The notes beneath the pieces were generated by a model. The model was not told the origin of the DNA, ran no database searches, and saw only the letters and a program-made list of their open reading frames with translations. From contig CAWKGV010000020.1 in the NCBI GenBank assembly GCA_963849305.1, forward strand, positions 1 through 37,390: DNA of 37,390 nt, in the 5' to 3' direction. Source of the DNA: CAWKGV01 sp963849305. Its GTDB lineage: Bacteria; Pseudomonadota; Alphaproteobacteria; Acetobacterales; Acetobacteraceae. A program made the position numbers and the translations under genes. This document shows positions 26,383 through 35,400 of the stretch, one piece after another (the first letter of the stretch is position 1; each line of letters opens with the position of its first letter).

Positions 26383-26392
26383 AGGGTTTCCG

Positions 26393-27838
26393 ATGACGCT
26401 CCCTACTGTGCTGGTCGCCGATGATGACCGCTCCATACGGACCGTGCTCACGCAGGCGCTCGGCCGCTCGGGCTATCAGGTGCGGAGCACCGGCAACGCG
26501 GCCACGCTCTGGCGCTGGGTGGAGGACGGCGAAGGCGACCTGGTCATTACCGATGTGGTGATGCCGGACGAGAACGGCCTCGACCTGATCCCCCGCATCC
26601 GCCGCATCCGCCCGGAGCTTCGGGTGGTGGTGATGAGCGCGCGATCTACGCTGATGACCGCGGTGAAGGCGGCACAGCGCGGCGCATTCGAGTACTTGCC
26701 GAAACCGTTCGATTTGCAAGAGTTGCTGGCGGTGGTTGCACGCGCGCTTGCTGGTCCCTCGCAAGCGCCGAGACCGGCTTCCGAGCCCCGCGACGCAGAC
26801 GAGCGTTTTCCGCTAATCGGCCGGAGCGCGGCGATGCAGGAGATCTATCGCATCATTGCCCGGCTCACCATGGCGGACCTGACCGTTATGATCAATGGAG
26901 AGTCGGGCACTGGCAAGGAGCTGGTCGCGCGCGCCTTGCACGAGCACGGCAAGCGGCGCAACGGACCGTTCGTTGCCATCAACGTGGCGGCGATCCCGCG
27001 CGAGCTGATCGAGAGCGAGTTGTTCGGCCACGAGCGCGGGGCCTTCACTGGCGCTGTCACCCGCAGCCAGGGCCGCTTCGAGCAGGCCAACGGCGGGACG
27101 CTCTTCCTCGATGAGATCGGCGACATGCCGCCCGAGGCGCAGACCCGGCTCTTGCGCGTCTTACAGGAGGGCGAGTTCACCTCGGTCGGCGGCCGTCAGC
27201 CGATCAAGGCCAATGTCCGCATCATCGCCGCCACGCACCGCGACCTGCGCGCCGCCATCCGACAAGGGCTGTTTCGCGAAGACCTGTTCTACCGGCTTAA
27301 TGTGGTGCCGATCCGCATTCCGCCCTTGCGCGAGCGGGTCGAGGACATCGCGCCGCTTGCGCGGCACTTTCTGGATCGCGCGCGCGACGACGGGCTGCCC
27401 GCCAAGATGCTCGACCAGGCTGCAGCGGAACGGCTCAAGCGCCACCCGTGGCCGGGGAACGTGCGCGAGGTCGAGAATCTGATGCGGCGCCTGGCCGCGT
27501 TGTGGCCGGAAGAGACGATCACCGCCGAGCCGATCGAGGCGGAGCTGGCCGAAGCGGCTCCACCAACCGAAGCCTCCGCCGCGGGAGCCTCCGAGCCCTT
27601 GGCCCGCGCCGTCGAGCGGCATATCCGCGCGTTTCTCGCCGCGCATGACGAGGGAGCCGGCCCCTCGAATATTTACGACCGCGTGATCGCCGAGGTGGAA
27701 CGGCCGCTGATCCGCCTGACCCTGGCGGCGACGCGAGGCAATCAGATTAAGGCGGCGGCGATCCTGGGCCTGAATCGCAACACGCTGCGCAAGAAGATCC
27801 GCGATCTGGAAATCCCGGTGGTACGGGGGGTTATGTGA
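26393..27838 (+). CDS. ntrC: Nitrogen regulator NtrC, sigma54 activator
   Basis: 481 residues. Receiver domain with phosphate acceptor Asp54 (VITDVVMPDENGLDL) and Lys104 (YLPKPFD). AAA+ domain with Walker A GESGTGKE near residues 169-176, the sigma54-contact loop GAFTGA near 216-221 and Walker B GGTLFLDEIGDMP. C-terminal Fis-type HTH (GNQIKAAAILGLNRNTLRKK). Phosphorylated by NtrB, it activates sigma54 promoters of nitrogen assimilation genes. The stop overlaps the ntrY start (ATGTGA). Confidence 0.96.
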   Translation: MTLPTVLVADDDRSIRTVLTQALGRSGYQVRSTGNAATLWRWVEDGEGDLVITDVVMPDENGLDLIPRIRRIRPELRVVVMSARSTLMTAVKAAQRGAFEYLPKPFDLQELLAVVARALAGPSQAPRPASEPRDADERFPLIGRSAAMQEIYRIIARLTMADLTVMINGESGTGKELVARALHEHGKRRNGPFVAINVAAIPRELIESELFGHERGAFTGAVTRSQGRFEQANGGTLFLDEIGDMPPEAQTRLLRVLQEGEFTSVGGRQPIKANVRIIAATHRDLRAAIRQGLFREDLFYRLNVVPIRIPPLRERVEDIAPLARHFLDRARDDGLPAKMLDQAAAERLKRHPWPGNVREVENLMRRLAALWPEETITAEPIEAELAEAAPPTEASAAGASEPLARAVERHIRAFLAAHDEGAGPSNIYDRVIAEVERPLIRLTLAATRGNQIKAAAILGLNRNTLRKKIRDLEIPVVRGVM

Positions 27839-30084
27839 ACGCCTCGCCGCCGCCCGAAACCTTGCAGCGGCCAAGCCGAAACGGGCTCCGCCCCGAGGTA
27901 GCGCCATCGGTCGCGCAACGGCTCGCGCGGTTGCTCCTCGGCAAGGCGGTTACGATCGGGCTTGTCTCCCTGGCGCTTGCCGTCGGCATCAGCACGTTCA
28001 TCATCCTTGCCCGAGGTTCGCCGTTCGGCTTGCAACCCGGCGCGAGCGTCGGGCTGGTGCTGGCCAACCTGTCGGTGCTGCTGTTGCTCGGCGCGGTGCT
28101 GGCCGGCCGCCTCACCCGGGTCTGGGCGGATCGCCGGCGGGGTTCGGCGGGCTCACGCCTGCATGTTCGGCTGGTCCTGATGTTCGGCGGCGTGGCGGTT
28201 GCACCGACCATCGTGGTCGCCTGCTTCGCCGTCGCCTTCTTCCATTTCGGCATCCAAGCTTGGTTCAACGACCCGGTCCGCTCGGCGCTCACGGAATCGC
28301 TCCAAGTCGCGCGCGGCTACCTGGAGGAGCACCGCAACAACATCCGCGCAGTCGCGCTGGAAATGGCGAACGACCTGAACCGCGCCGGGGCCTATCTGAT
28401 GGCCGAACCACGGATGTTCGTCGGTGTGCTCGGGCAGCAAACGGCCCTACGCGGGCTTACCGAGGCGGTGATCTACGATCCTGCCTCGGGTCAGGTGATG
28501 GCCTCCACGGGGCTGTTCGGCAGCCTCGGCGTCGAGCCGCCGCCCCGATGGGCGATCGAGCAAGCCCGCAGCGGCGAGGTGGTGCTGATCAACTCGGGCG
28601 ACGGCACCCGGGTCCGCGCGGTGGTCCAGCTTGATTCCACCCCGCCGCTGCTGCTGATGATCGGCCGCCCGGTCGATCCGCAAATCATCGACTACATGAA
28701 ACGCACCGAGCGGGCGTTCGCCGCATACAAGCGGCTCGACGAGAACCGCAGTTGGCTTCAGATCGCCTTCGCCTGGATCTTCGCCCTGGTGGCGCTGCTG
28801 GTGCTGGCGGCGGCGGTGCTGATTGGCCTGCTGCTGGCGAACCAGATCGTCCGCCCGATCGGACGCCTGATCGGCGCCGCCGAGCGAGTGCGCGGCGGCG
28901 ATCTGGCGGTGCGCGTGCCCGAGGCGGCGACCGAAGACGAGATCGCGAGCCTTTCCCGCGCCTTCAATCGCATGACTGGCCAGCTTTCCGGCCAACGCGC
29001 CGAGCTGATGGAGGCGTACCGGCAAATCGACGAGCGCCGACGCTTCACCGAGACGGTGCTCGCCGGGGTGTCCGCCGGCGTGATCGGCCTCGATGCGCAG
29101 GGCCGGATCGAGCTGCCGAACCTCGCGGCCGACGACCTGCTGAGCGCCGACCTGATGGCCGCCGCTGGTCGTCCGCTGGCCGATGTGGCGCCCGAATTCG
29201 GTCCGCTGCTGGCCGAAGCCGTCGCGGCGCCGGACCGGGCGCATACCGGGGAAATCCAAATCGGCCCGCCGAGCCGGCGGCGCACCCTGCTGGCGCGCAT
29301 CGGGGCCGAACTCTCGGGCGGAGGAACACGCGGATTCGTGGTGACGTTCGACGACATCACCGAACTCCAGGCCGCCCAGCGCAAGGCGGCTTGGGCGGAT
29401 GTCGCGCGCCGCATCGCCCACGAGATCAAGAACCCGCTGACCCCGATCCAGCTTGCCGCCGAGCGGTTGAAGCGCCGCTTCGCCAAGGAAATCACGTCCG
29501 ACCCGGAGACCTTCACCTTGTGCGCCGAGACGATTGTCCGGCATGTCGGCGACATCGGCCGGATGGTGGACGAATTTTCCGCCTTCGCGCGGATGCCGCA
29601 ACCGGTGATCAAGCCCGAGGATGTGGGCCGCATTGCGCGCGAGGCGGTGATCCTTCAGAAGACCGCTCGTCCCCAGATCGCGTGGAAGACCAACATCCCG
29701 GCGGATGGCCCGATGGTGCTTTGCGACCGCCGCATGGTCCGCCAGGCGCTGACCAACTTGTTGCAGAACGCCGCCGACGCGGTGGGGATGCGGGCCGACG
29801 CCGAGGGCACGGTACCGGGAGGCATCGCGCTCGCGGTGCATCCGGTCGCCGGCGAAATCCGGATCAGCGTGACCGATGACGGGGTCGGGCTGCCGCAGCA
29901 AGACCGCGAGCGGCTGACTGAACCCTATGTGACCCATAAGCCGAAGGGTACCGGACTCGGCCTCGCGATCGTTAAGAAGATCATGGAGGACCACGGCGGG
30001 CGGCTCACCCTGGACGATCGGGCGGACGGGCTGGGCGCCGTGGCGACGTTGATCCTGCCCGCGAGGATGGCCGATGCCGCATGA
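27835..30084 (+). CDS. ntrY: Membrane sensor kinase NtrY
   Basis: 749 residues from GTG 27835, overlapping ntrC by 4 bases. Membrane-bound partner of NtrX. Four hydrophobic segments are visible: about residues 38-65, 66-88, 105-130 (LVLMFGGVAVAPTIVVACF) and 305-335 (FAWIFALVALLVLAAAVLIG). HAMP follows (QIVRPIGRLIGAAERVRGGD), then PAS, then HisKA with His529 in RRIAHEIKNPLTPIQ, and HATPase (LLQNAADAVG, VTDDGVGLPQ, KPKGTGLGLAIV). A family-typical sensor domain lies between segments 3 and 4. The 11-base overlap with ntrX indicates coupled translation. NtrYX senses nitrogen or redox conditions in alphaproteobacteria; the exact signal is not settled. Confidence 0.94.
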   Translation: MNASPPPETLQRPSRNGLRPEVAPSVAQRLARLLLGKAVTIGLVSLALAVGISTFIILARGSPFGLQPGASVGLVLANLSVLLLLGAVLAGRLTRVWADRRRGSAGSRLHVRLVLMFGGVAVAPTIVVACFAVAFFHFGIQAWFNDPVRSALTESLQVARGYLEEHRNNIRAVALEMANDLNRAGAYLMAEPRMFVGVLGQQTALRGLTEAVIYDPASGQVMASTGLFGSLGVEPPPRWAIEQARSGEVVLINSGDGTRVRAVVQLDSTPPLLLMIGRPVDPQIIDYMKRTERAFAAYKRLDENRSWLQIAFAWIFALVALLVLAAAVLIGLLLANQIVRPIGRLIGAAERVRGGDLAVRVPEAATEDEIASLSRAFNRMTGQLSGQRAELMEAYRQIDERRRFTETVLAGVSAGVIGLDAQGRIELPNLAADDLLSADLMAAAGRPLADVAPEFGPLLAEAVAAPDRAHTGEIQIGPPSRRRTLLARIGAELSGGGTRGFVVTFDDITELQAAQRKAAWADVARRIAHEIKNPLTPIQLAAERLKRRFAKEITSDPETFTLCAETIVRHVGDIGRMVDEFSAFARMPQPVIKPEDVGRIAREAVILQKTARPQIAWKTNIPADGPMVLCDRRMVRQALTNLLQNAADAVGMRADAEGTVPGGIALAVHPVAGEIRISVTDDGVGLPQQDRERLTEPYVTHKPKGTGLGLAIVKKIMEDHGGRLTLDDRADGLGAVATLILPARMADAA

Positions 30085-31471
30085 TATCCTGATCGTCGAT
30101 GACGAACCAGATATTCGCCTGCTGATCGACGGCGTTCTGCGTGACGAGAGTTACGACACCCGCCTGGCTGGGGATTCGGACGCCGCCCTGGCCGCGTTCC
30201 GAGTCCGCCGCCCGTCGCTCGCCATCCTGGACGTGTGGCTGCAAGGCTCGCGGCTGGATGGGCTCGGCATCCTGAAGGCTTTCCATCGAGAGGAGCCGCA
30301 GATCCCGGTGGTGATGATCTCGGGCCACGGCACGATCGAGATGGCTGTCCAGGCGATCCAGCACGGCGCCTACGACTTCATCGAAAAGCCGTTCGAATCC
30401 GACCGACTGCTGCTGGTGGTGCGCCGCGCGCTGGAGGCGGCGGCGCTCGCGCGCGAAAACGCCGAGCTGCGACTTCGCGCTGGCCCGGAGACGTCGCTGA
30501 CCGGAACCAGCCCCACGGTTGCCGCGGTGCGCGCCCAGATCGAGCGCGTGGCGCCGACCGGCTCGCGGGTGCTGATCCCGGGCCCCGCCGGCTCCGGCAA
30601 GGAGGTGGCGGCGCGCATGATTCATGCCCGCTCGCGCCGGTCAGGCGGCCCGTTCGTGGTGCTGAACTGCGCCACCCTCGCGCCGGGACGCTTCGAGGAG
30701 GAGCTGTTCGGCATCGAGGCCGGGTCCGACCCCGCCGCCCACCCGCGCCGGGCCGGCGTGCTTGAGCGGGCGCATGGGGGCACGCTGCTGCTCGACGAGG
30801 TCTCCGATATGCCGCTTGAGACGCAGGGCAAGATCGTGCGCGTCTTGCAGGACCAGTCGTTCGAGCGGCTGGGCGGCTCGGCGCGGGTGAAAGTGGACGT
30901 GCGCGTGCTGTCCACGACCAACAGGGATTTGCAGGCCGAGATCGCGGCGGGGCGGTTCCGCGAAGACCTCTATTACCGTCTCGCGGTGGTTCCCCTGCGA
31001 ATGCCGGCGCTCAAGGACCGGCGCGAAGACATACCGGCGCTGGCCCAGGGTTTCCTCGCCCGCTCGGCGGAAATCTCGGGGATGCCTGCGCGCGAGTTGT
31101 CGGCGGACGCACTCACCGCGCTCCAGGCTTATGACTGGCCTGGCAACGTCCGTCAGCTCCGCAATTTGATGGACTGGCTGCTGATCATGGCACCCGGCGG
31201 GTCGGCCGATCCGATCCGTCCGGACATGCTGCCCTCGGAGATCGGAGCGGGGACGCCGGCGCTGCTGACCATCGACCCCGCGGCCGACATCATGGCGCTG
31301 CCGTTGCGCGAGGCGCGCGACTTGTTCGAGACTCAATACCTACAGGCACAGCTCCTGCGATTCGGCGGCAACATCTCCCGTACCGCGCAGTTCGTCGGAA
31401 TGGAGCGCAGCGCTTTGCACCGGAAGCTCAAGCAACTCGGGGTCAATTCCGAGGAGAAAGTCGGGGGCTGA
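30074..31471 (+). CDS. ntrX: Response regulator NtrX, lacks GAFTGA loop
   Basis: 465 residues. Receiver domain with Asp53 (LAILDVWLQ) and a Lys in FIEKPFE, AAA+ domain with Walker A GPAGSGKE and GGTLLLDEVSDMPLETQ, and C-terminal Fis-type HTH (GNISRTAQFVGMERSALHRK). The sigma54-binding GAFTGA sequence of NtrC is replaced by GIEAGSDPAAHPRRAG. This loss is a known feature of alphaproteobacterial NtrX, meaning it likely acts without sigma54. Partner of NtrY. It is the last gene of the operon here; in many relatives trkA or hfq/hflX genes follow, but here IS sequence begins 52 bases on. Confidence 0.95.
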   Translation: MPHDILIVDDEPDIRLLIDGVLRDESYDTRLAGDSDAALAAFRVRRPSLAILDVWLQGSRLDGLGILKAFHREEPQIPVVMISGHGTIEMAVQAIQHGAYDFIEKPFESDRLLLVVRRALEAAALARENAELRLRAGPETSLTGTSPTVAAVRAQIERVAPTGSRVLIPGPAGSGKEVAARMIHARSRRSGGPFVVLNCATLAPGRFEEELFGIEAGSDPAAHPRRAGVLERAHGGTLLLDEVSDMPLETQGKIVRVLQDQSFERLGGSARVKVDVRVLSTTNRDLQAEIAAGRFREDLYYRLAVVPLRMPALKDRREDIPALAQGFLARSAEISGMPARELSADALTALQAYDWPGNVRQLRNLMDWLLIMAPGGSADPIRPDMLPSEIGAGTPALLTIDPAADIMALPLREARDLFETQYLQAQLLRFGGNISRTAQFVGMERSALHRKLKQLGVNSEEKVGG

Positions 31472-31522
31472 TTCCTTGCGCGAGTGTGACCTGGTACGGC
31501 GTTTCCATGGATCGAACTCGTA

Positions 31523-32102
31523 TCACGCTGGTTCGACGATCTTGTAGGTCCAGGTATGGACGACGGGATCTCGATTGAGGTCGTCGAGGTAGGCGAGGAT
31601 GCGTGCCTTGAGTTCGGCCCTGGACGCGACGCGGATGTGGCGGAGCATGGACCTGGCCATCTTGGAGAAGAAGCCCTCGACGAGGTTGAGCCAGGAACCG
31701 TGCTTGGGCGTAAACACGAAGCAGAACCATCCTTCGGGCTGGGCCGAGAGCCAGGCCTTGGTTTCCTTCGAGATGTGGCCGAGTGGTTGTCGAGGATCAG
31801 CTTGATGGCGGTCTGCGCGGGGTAGGCGGCGTCGAGCTGCTCGAGGAAGCCGATGAACTCGCGCGAGCGGTGGCGGTCCTGCACGCGGGCGTGAACCCGG
31901 CCGATGAGCAGGTCGATCCCGGCCAGCAGCTGAGCGTGCCGTGGCGCTTGTATTCGTGGTCGCGCGAAGGCCTCATGCACGTCAGGCCGTGACGGCAGGT
32001 CGGGATGCGCGCACGCTCGATCCGGCTTGCCGGTTCGGTCCGCGACCGCGACAGCGCCTCCAAACGCGCCAGATCGTCAGGGGTGACCGCCAACTCAATC
32101 AC
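31523..32102 (-). pseudogene. IS630-family transposase remnant
   Basis: Minus-strand IS630 DDE transposase with internal deletion and frameshifts. The start is MIELAVTPDDLARLEALSRS at 32102, then sequence jumps near 32000 to DHEYKRHGTLS (catalytic region). It continues in other frames as LLAGIDLLIGRVHARVQDRH, TAIKLILDNHSA (second catalytic D) and TPKHGSWLNLVEGFFSKMAR (the final E), ending LNRDPVVHTWTYK with a stop at 31523. Shifts near 31725, 31790 and 31945. Most of the N-terminal half is lost. It sits just after ntrX and cannot be active. Confidence 0.85.
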
Positions 32103-32227
32103 GCATCGAAGTTGCGTGCGTCAAGTTCTGCAAAGTGAGTGGCGATGACTGCTGTGATGTTTCTCGGTTCGGCTGAACAGCGTTTCTCCGTCCCGGCCTG
32201 AGACCCGTGCGGCGGCGCGCGCAGCGG

Positions 32228-32293
32228 CGGTCAAGGATGGCCCCGAACTTGATCCGGGCCACCGCCGGAGGCGGCGCGCAGCGTCCTTGACGG
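32228..32293. repeat. Branched palindromic repeat (REP-like)
   Basis: Outer stem GTCAAGGA (32230-32237) with TCCTTGAC (32284-32291). Inside it are two smaller hairpins, GGCCC/GGGCC (32239-32243 with 32256-32260) and CCGCC-GGA-GGCGG (32262-32274). A related structure occurs at 34168-34250. It sits just downstream of the IS256 transposase stop. Confidence 0.55.
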
Positions 32294-32337
32294 CCGCGAG
32301 CACGGCGCGAGCCTCGGCCAAGTCGGGACCACGGCCG

Positions 32338-33531
32338 TCATGCCGCCTGCCGCAGCTGCTTCTTGTGCTCCTTCAGGTGCTCCATGTTCAGGTAGCGGAT
32401 CGCCTCCAGCCAGTTCTCGTGGTCCTCCACCGCCAACGCGCGGACGAGCCGCAGACAGCTCGCCGCATTCGGAAAGATCCGCACGACATGCGTTCGGCGT
32501 TTGATCTCCTGGTTGAGTCGCTCCAGCATGTTGGTTGACTTCATGTGTTTGTGATGCGCCAGCCGCAGCCGGTAGTAGGTCAGCGTCTCCTCGATATTGT
32601 CCTCCACCCAGCCGCACAGCTTCGGGTACTTGCCTTGCCACTTGCCGAGCCAGGCGGCGAGGTCGCGGCGCACTTCCACCAGTTCGCGACGGTCATAGAA
32701 CCAGCGCAGTTCCATCAGGCAGTCGTCGTCGACCTTGCGCGGCACGTAGTCCAGGGCGTTGCGCAGGAAATGCACGTAACAGCGCTGCCAGACCGCCTCG
32801 GACAGCACTTCCCGGATCGCCGCCTTGAGACCGGGATGGTCGTCGGAGACCACGAACTCGACACCGAACAGGCCGCGCTGCTTCAACCCCAGCAGGAAGT
32901 CGCGCCAGCTCGAGCGGCTTTCGCGGTTGGCCAGCTCGATCGCCAGCACCTGACGGCGGCCCTCGCCGTCCACCGCCACCGCGATCAGCACCGCCTGGCT
33001 GGCGATCACCCCGCCGTCGCGAACCCGCTCATAGCGGGCATCCAGGATCAGATACGGGTAGGGCTCGCTTAGCCGCCGCTCGGAGAACGCCGTCAGCGCC
33101 GCATCCAGCGACTTGTTCACCGTGCTGATCGCCGAGGCCGAGAAACCATGACCGCACAAGGCCTCGGTCACAGCCTTCACTTTGCGTGTCGAGACGCCCT
33201 GCACATACATCTCGGCCAAGGTTCCGACCAACGCCTTCTCGGAGCGCTGGTAGCGTTCAAACAGTTCCGTCGAGAATCGGCCCGCCCGATCCTGCGGCAC
33301 CCGCAACTCCAGCGTGCCAACCCGGGTGATCAGCGCGCGCGGGTAATAGCCACTGCGATAGGCCAGCCGCGTCTCCGTCCGCTCGCCCTTCTCCGCCCCG
33401 ATCGCCTCCGTCATTTCCGCTTCCAGCGCCGCCTGCACCAACGCCTGCATCGCCGCGCGAAGGAAATCCTCATCCCGCTCCACCAGCGCTTTGAGGTCGA
33501 TGACTTCCGCCTTACCTTCGCTCCTGGCCAT
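32338..33531 (-). CDS. IS256-family transposase, apparently intact
   Basis: 397 residues from ATG 33531, with AAGGGAG about 7 bases upstream; an earlier in-frame ATG lies at 33579. Mutator-like (MULE-type) DDE enzyme: LILDARYERVRDGG (first D), FVVSDDHPGLKAA (second D) and STNMLERLNQEIKRR (E), with the conserved CYVHFLRN C/H motif between. It is the only intact transposase gene in the pile. A candidate terminal sequence (GTGTAAACAC at 33642-33651) lies on the 5' side; I could not find its partner on the 3' side, so the element may be truncated there. Confidence 0.93.
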   Translation of the reverse strand: MARSEGKAEVIDLKALVERDEDFLRAAMQALVQAALEAEMTEAIGAEKGERTETRLAYRSGYYPRALITRVGTLELRVPQDRAGRFSTELFERYQRSEKALVGTLAEMYVQGVSTRKVKAVTEALCGHGFSASAISTVNKSLDAALTAFSERRLSEPYPYLILDARYERVRDGGVIASQAVLIAVAVDGEGRRQVLAIELANRESRSSWRDFLLGLKQRGLFGVEFVVSDDHPGLKAAIREVLSEAVWQRCYVHFLRNALDYVPRKVDDDCLMELRWFYDRRELVEVRRDLAAWLGKWQGKYPKLCGWVEDNIEETLTYYRLRLAHHKHMKSTNMLERLNQEIKRRTHVVRIFPNAASCLRLVRALAVEDHENWLEAIRYLNMEHLKEHKKQLRQAA

Positions 33532-33641
33532 GGTCTGCTCCCTTCCACGGGGGTCGGTGACTTCGAACATCACCCGCATACCATGGCCACCCAGGCCTCA
33601 GACGCTTTGCAGAACCCTCCGCACAGTACCCGGCCCCATTA

Positions 33642-33651
33642 GTGTAAACAC
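33642..33651. repeat. Candidate IS256 terminal repeat
   Basis: GTGTAAACAC lies 111 bases upstream of the IS256 start codon. IS256-family ends often carry GTGTAAA-like sequence. No matching copy was found at the other end, so the assignment is tentative. It lies 11 bases from the left CTTAG flank of the IS5. Confidence 0.35.
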
Positions 33652-34167
33652 CGCGCGTATCGCTTAGTGTCCATCCGGGAACAGCTTGAGTCGTTGGAAT
33701 CACTTGTGATTCGATGGTGGCGGTCCGATTCGCGGGAGCTGCCAGATGTGGACGAACGAAAATCGCGCTCGGTATGACCGCAGCAAGCTGCGCTATCCCA
33801 GTGATCTGATGGATGAGGAGTGGGCGTTGATCGGACGGCTGATCCCGCCCGCCAAGCGGGGCGGCAACAAGCGGATCGTCGATGAACGGGCGATCGTCAA
33901 CGGGTTGATGTACATCCTGAGCACCGGGTGCCAGTGGGCCTCGCTGCCAAAGGACCTGCCGCCGCGCAGCACGGTGAACGATTACTTCCGCCGCTGGGGC
34001 CATGATGGCACGCTGTCGCGTATCCATCACGCGCCTTACGTGAAATGCCGCGAATTGGCTGACCGGCAGGCCAACCCGACAGCCGCCATCATTGACAGCC
34101 AGAGCGTCAAGAGCGCGGAAAAAGCGACTGTCTTGTTCGTCAAGCGTCGTTCGCTTTTTCATGATCC

Positions 34168-34250
34168 GGCATGGACCGCGGCGCCTCAAGGCTGGCGCGC
34201 GACGCCACCGCCTTCGGCGGCTTCGGCCTTGACCCGCCGCGATCCATGCC
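34168..34250. repeat. Branched palindromic repeat in IS110 right end
   Basis: Outer stem GGCATGGA (34168-34175) with TCCATGCC (34243-34250), then GCGGCG/CGCCGC (34178-34183 with 34235-34240), then CAAGGC/GCCTTG (34187-34192 with 34226-34231), and an inner CCGCC-TTC-GGCGG (34208-34220). The inner modules resemble the repeat at 32230-32291, suggesting one family. It lies within the 160 noncoding bases after the IS110 recombinase. Confidence 0.55.
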
Positions 34251-34282
34251 AGCGGGGCTTTTGATCGGATCGATGCTGCCAC

Positions 34283-35229
34283 TTACGCGCATTGCCATGG
34301 GGTCCTGGTCCGCATGATGGCATTGAGGATACCGAGAAGACGCCGCATGCAGGCGACCAGTGCGACCTTCTTTGGGCGTCCGCGTTCGACCAGGCTTTGA
34401 TAATGCTTGCTGATGACGGGGTTCCACCGGATCGCAGAGAGCGTTGCCATGTACAGAGCATTGCGAACGTCAGTCCGACTTCCGGTGATGGTTCGCTTGC
34501 CGCGCATCTGCCCGGAATCCCGATTGATCGGTGCGACCCCGACGAGAGCAGCGAGACGCCGGCGGTCGAGTTGGCCGAGTTCAGGCAGACCGGCGATCAG
34601 CGTGTGCGCGGTGACATCTCCGACACCCGGAACGGAGGTCAGCAGGTCGTCGGCGGCGCGCCAGATCGGCGATCGCCTGATGCTATCGTCGATGTCACGA
34701 TCCAGCGCGGCGAGCTGAGCCGTCAAGGCCTTCAGGGTTGCCTTGACCATGTGCGGGACGCGAGGATTGCGCGCCTGACGCAGCCGATTGGTCTCCATGC
34801 CGATCATTTCGACCACCTGACGACGGCGGGCGATCAGTTCGGCCAGGCTCTGGCTGTCGGCGTCAGCCAGCGGCCGCGGTTCGGGACGAATGCGTTCGGC
34901 AAACAGAGCAATGACCTGGGCGTCGAGTACATCGGTCTTGGCAAGCCGACCCGTGGCGCGGGCAAAGTCGCGAATCTGGTGCGGGTTAACGCGGCAATGG
35001 GCAGAGCGGCGCTGGCCAGAGCGGCCGCGACGACGATCTCAAGGCCGCCGGTGGCCTCCATCACGATCAGGGTTGGCGCCAGACTACGGAGATCGTTGAC
35101 CAATTGCTCGAGGCCCCGATCATGACGTGGAGCGGTGAAGGCCTGGCCTGAGGGGCAAACATGCACATCGAGACGATCCTTCGAAACGTCGATGCCGACG
35201 AAGCGCGGCCCGATTGGCGATTGTTCCAT
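34283..35229 (-). pseudogene. IS110-family recombinase (DEDD), one-base frameshift
   Basis: Start ATG 35229 (MEQSPIGPRFVGIDVSKDRL). N-terminal RuvC-like DEDD domain: D in GIDVSKDRLDV and E in VMEATGG. A base is missing near 34990; restoring it gives VNPHQIRDFARATGRLAKTD, then the D-x-x-D of TDVLDAQVIAL. The C-terminal Tnp domain is intact (LTSVPGVGDVTAHTLIAG with the conserved Ser, GVAPINRDSG), ending at 34283. IS110 proteins cut and join DNA guided by a structured RNA from the element's noncoding end. The single indel would inactivate it unless it is a sequence error. Confidence 0.88.
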
Positions 35230-35400
35230 AACCCGTCCTTGCAAATGCGGGCTCGGCTTGCGGCCCAGGCGACTGTTCGGGTTCCTTATGGAACCGGTGG
35301 ACGGGGCGCCTTGCTTTTTCTCGGGCTCACTCACCCCGGGGGGCTGCGGGCTCCCGTCCACCGGTAGGCTTGCCGATGGCGTCCCCACCGGCAATGGAGA
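35230..35400 (-). ncRNA. Candidate IS110 bridge RNA (seekRNA)
   Basis: Noncoding stretch of about 170 bases directly upstream of the IS110 recombinase start, the place where IS110-group elements encode their bridge RNA. It contains a perfect 12-base inverted repeat: CCGGTGGACGGG at 35294-35305 and its complement at 35353-35364, with a 47-base loop. A second weaker pairing near 35240-35290 is possible. RNA would run on the minus strand with the transposase. Guide loops cannot be assigned by eye; a fold and homolog alignment would be decisive. Confidence 0.45.

Noticed and set aside
28447..29994. A 515-residue minus-strand frame opposite ntrY
   Set aside because: Antisense shadow, His/Arg-rich, overlapping a clear kinase gene.
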